Below, one piece after another: positions 62,144 to 64,000 of a stretch of 64,000 nt of DNA. The position numbers and the translations under genes were made by a program. The stretch is from an uncultured Alphaproteobacteria bacterium (GTDB lineage: Bacteria > Pseudomonadota > Alphaproteobacteria > Rhodobacterales > Rhodobacteraceae), in assembly GCA_902586885.1 (NCBI GenBank), contig CACIJG010000001.1:1-64000 (forward strand). Reading direction: 5' to 3'. A model generated the notes under the pieces. It did not search any database and was not told where the DNA came from. It saw only the letters and a list, made by a program, of their open reading frames with translations. Numbering within the stretch: position 1 is the first letter of the stretch; each line of letters opens with the position of its first letter.

Positions 62144-62629
62144 CTAAACAAAAGTCAAGAAGTTTACTTTTACTTTGAGAGACTCAAAAAATTTTGTTAA
62201 TCCTAGGTAACTAATTGCTATTGTTTTATCATTTACTAATGGATGACAAAATATCTTTACTTCATTTTTTACTCTTTCATCAACAAAGAGGCTGACGTCT
62301 CCTTCTACATTATTTATAAGGCTTAAAGGCGTTACAGAACCTGGACGTACTCCGAGCTTTTCAAAAAGTCTGTCAGGAGAACCAAAAGACACACGAGATG
62401 AACCTATTTTTTTTTGCAGGTCTTTTAAGTCAACTTCTAGATCTTCTTGAACAACAATTAAAAAATTTTGTTTTTTCTTATCTCTTAGAAAAAGATTTTT
62501 TATATGAAACCCTTTCATATTTTTTCGATTTCTTTTTGACTGAGAAACGGTCAAAAAAGGTTCGTGTTCGAACAATTCGTATTTGATATCTAATTTATTG
62601 AGATACTGATATAAAGCTTCAGGTTGCAT
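62144..62629 (-). CDS. YbaK/prolyl-tRNA editing domain protein (ProX-like)
   Basis: KNLFLRDKKKQNFLIVVQEDLEVDLKDLQKKI; RPGSVTPLSLIN. Confidence 0.88.
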   Translation of the reverse strand: MQPEALYQYLNKLDIKYELFEHEPFLTVSQSKRNRKNMKGFHIKNLFLRDKKKQNFLIVVQEDLEVDLKDLQKKIGSSRVSFGSPDRLFEKLGVRPGSVTPLSLINNVEGDVSLFVDERVKNEVKIFCHPLVNDKTIAISYLGLTKFFESLKVKVNFLTFV

Positions 62630-62660
62630 AGTAAGCTTTTATTTTGAACGTAAAAAAAAA

Positions 62661-63287
62661 TTAATTAACATAATTAGTAATCAGTTTAACATTGTTTTCT
62701 AACATTGCTTTTTTTGCTTGAGTTTTTGAGGAGTTTAAATTGATTGCTTTGGTAAGAGGTTCAATAACAAAAACTTCATATCCTAACTCAATTCCATCCA
62801 TTGCGGTATAAAAAACGCAAAAATCAAAAGCGAGTCCACAAATGTATAAATTCTGAATATTTTTAGATTTAAAATATCCATCTAATCCAGTTGATGTTTC
62901 TCTGTCATTTTCAAAGAAAGCAGAGTAGCTATCAATATTTTTGTTAAGGCCCTTTCTTAATATAAGGCTTGATCTAGTAGTATCTAATTTGTCATGAATA
63001 GCTGCCCCAATAGTATTTTGAATACAGTGTTTAGGCCATAATATTTGATTGCCATAGGGAAATTCTATCATTGAGTATTCTTTTAATTTGTGATTAGAAG
63101 CAAAGCATTTGTGGTCTTTAGGGTGCCAATCCTGAGTAATTACAATATTATCAAAATCTGATTGAAAATTATTTATTGGCTCAACAATCTGATCCCCGTT
63201 CGTAACTTCCAGTGCTCCACCTGGGCAGAAATCATTTTGAACGTCAATAATTAATAAAGATGCGTTATTTATTTTATTTTTCATCAA
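62661..63287 (-). CDS. pncA: Nicotinamidase (isochorismatase family)
   Basis: LLIIDVQNDFCPGGALEV; TQDWHPKDHKCFAS; LWPKHCIQNT; ICGLAFDFCVFYTAMD. Confidence 0.92.
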   Translation of the reverse strand: MMKNKINNASLLIIDVQNDFCPGGALEVTNGDQIVEPINNFQSDFDNIVITQDWHPKDHKCFASNHKLKEYSMIEFPYGNQILWPKHCIQNTIGAAIHDKLDTTRSSLILRKGLNKNIDSYSAFFENDRETSTGLDGYFKSKNIQNLYICGLAFDFCVFYTAMDGIELGYEVFVIEPLTKAINLNSSKTQAKKAMLENNVKLITNYVN

Positions 63288-63290
63288 AAA

Positions 63291-63827
63291 TTAAATGCAA
63301 TTCGAAGATAAATATCTCAAAGATTTAGTGAAACCAATTAAACTAAATTCATCAATCAAAGTAGAGTTGTCTGCAGCAATAAATACAGCTGTAATTTTTG
63401 TTCCAGATATCAACAGGTTAACGTCATTGTTTGAAATAGAGAATATCCCAGCATTTTTAAAATTAATTGAAGTTTCAGATCCTAGTACTCTAAGAGGTAT
63501 TTCTTTTTTATTGTCGATACGGAGAATCCCATTCCCATTTTTTTGCAAAGGAAAGTCAGAAAAATATGACATTGAATATAAGTTTTTTGATCTATCATAC
63601 AAAAAATATAGAAAAACATTATCTCGGTTTCTTCCTATGATCTCATTTGCATTAACTAAGGATTTTGTTGTTTTTGCATTCGAACCTAGAAAACAAGACC
63701 CATTGTTTGAAGCAAAAACAGACCAGTCTCGGTAGGATTTTTTTGGCAGAAATTCCTCTCCTACTAAAATAGAAGAAAAAAATAAAAAAGGTAATAACGT
63801 AAATATTAATTTAAAAGTTTTTTTCAT
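63291..63827 (-). CDS. Invasion-associated locus B-like exported protein
   Basis: Signal peptide; YRDWSVFASNNGSCFLGS pattern typical of IalB-type proteins. Confidence 0.6.
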   Translation of the reverse strand: MKKTFKLIFTLLPFLFFSSILVGEEFLPKKSYRDWSVFASNNGSCFLGSNAKTTKSLVNANEIIGRNRDNVFLYFLYDRSKNLYSMSYFSDFPLQKNGNGILRIDNKKEIPLRVLGSETSINFKNAGIFSISNNDVNLLISGTKITAVFIAADNSTLIDEFSLIGFTKSLRYLSSNCI

Positions 63828-63891
63828 TTGATCGCTTATATCTTATCCTGATAACTTAATTTATATTGCATTATAGAAATAAAAAGAATAA

Positions 63892-64000
63892 ATGGAAATA
63901 CTATATATTACTGGTGCAGGGGTAAGCGCAGAGAGCGGTATCCCTACATTCCGCGGTAAGGATGGGTTCTGGACTGTCGGAAGTAAAAATTATACACCTC
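63892..64000 (+). CDS. Sir2 family NAD-dependent protein deacylase (truncated at window end)
   Basis: [36 protein letters not shown]; GAGxSxxSGIPxFR sirtuin motif. Confidence 0.85.
   Translation, partial: MEILYITGAGVSAESGIPTFRGKDGFWTVGSKNYTP

Overview
This is an AT-rich, gene-dense alphaproteobacterial chromosome segment, probably marine and streamlined; the taxonomy is inference only. Most of it is core genome: yfgM-like/bamB/der; cvpA, mlaEF, alr, dnaB, rplI-rpsR-rpsF; fabD-fabG-acpP-fabF-mltG; cysE; tkt-pgk-ftsB-pdhABC; zapA; grxD-bolA-purL; pyrG-secG-ilvC; carA; hppA; guaA; tpiA; sufA/sufT-like; tgt; lon; tRNA-Val and tRNA-Asp; panB; pncA; and the start of a sirtuin. An accessory zone at about 40-52.5 kb holds a P450, an M20 amidohydrolase, two TPR-sulfotransferases, PaiB, a DMT transporter and small unknown proteins.

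The most unusual observation is a cassette-like array next to the 3' end of guaA (about 46.6-52.55 kb). The last ~21 bp of guaA (encoding GTIEWE-stop) recurs downstream at 50832-50852 and 49528-49548, and in degenerate form at 47324-47344; a possible 12-bp remnant lies at 46646-46657. Three of these copies are fused to a conserved ~208-bp element end rich in GTGACA motifs. The repeats separate one- to three-gene cargo units, and no integrase, transposase or attC site is visible. This looks like serial site-specific insertion of very small non-autonomous cassettes at guaA.

Other notable points: a PDH complex whose E2 gene has no lipoyl domain while E1-beta carries one, a K+-dependent-type HPPase signature, a corrinoid-type MttB homolog without visible partners, and a possible RpoH promoter upstream of lon. 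All calls come from reading the sequence and the supplied ORFs; no database search was run.
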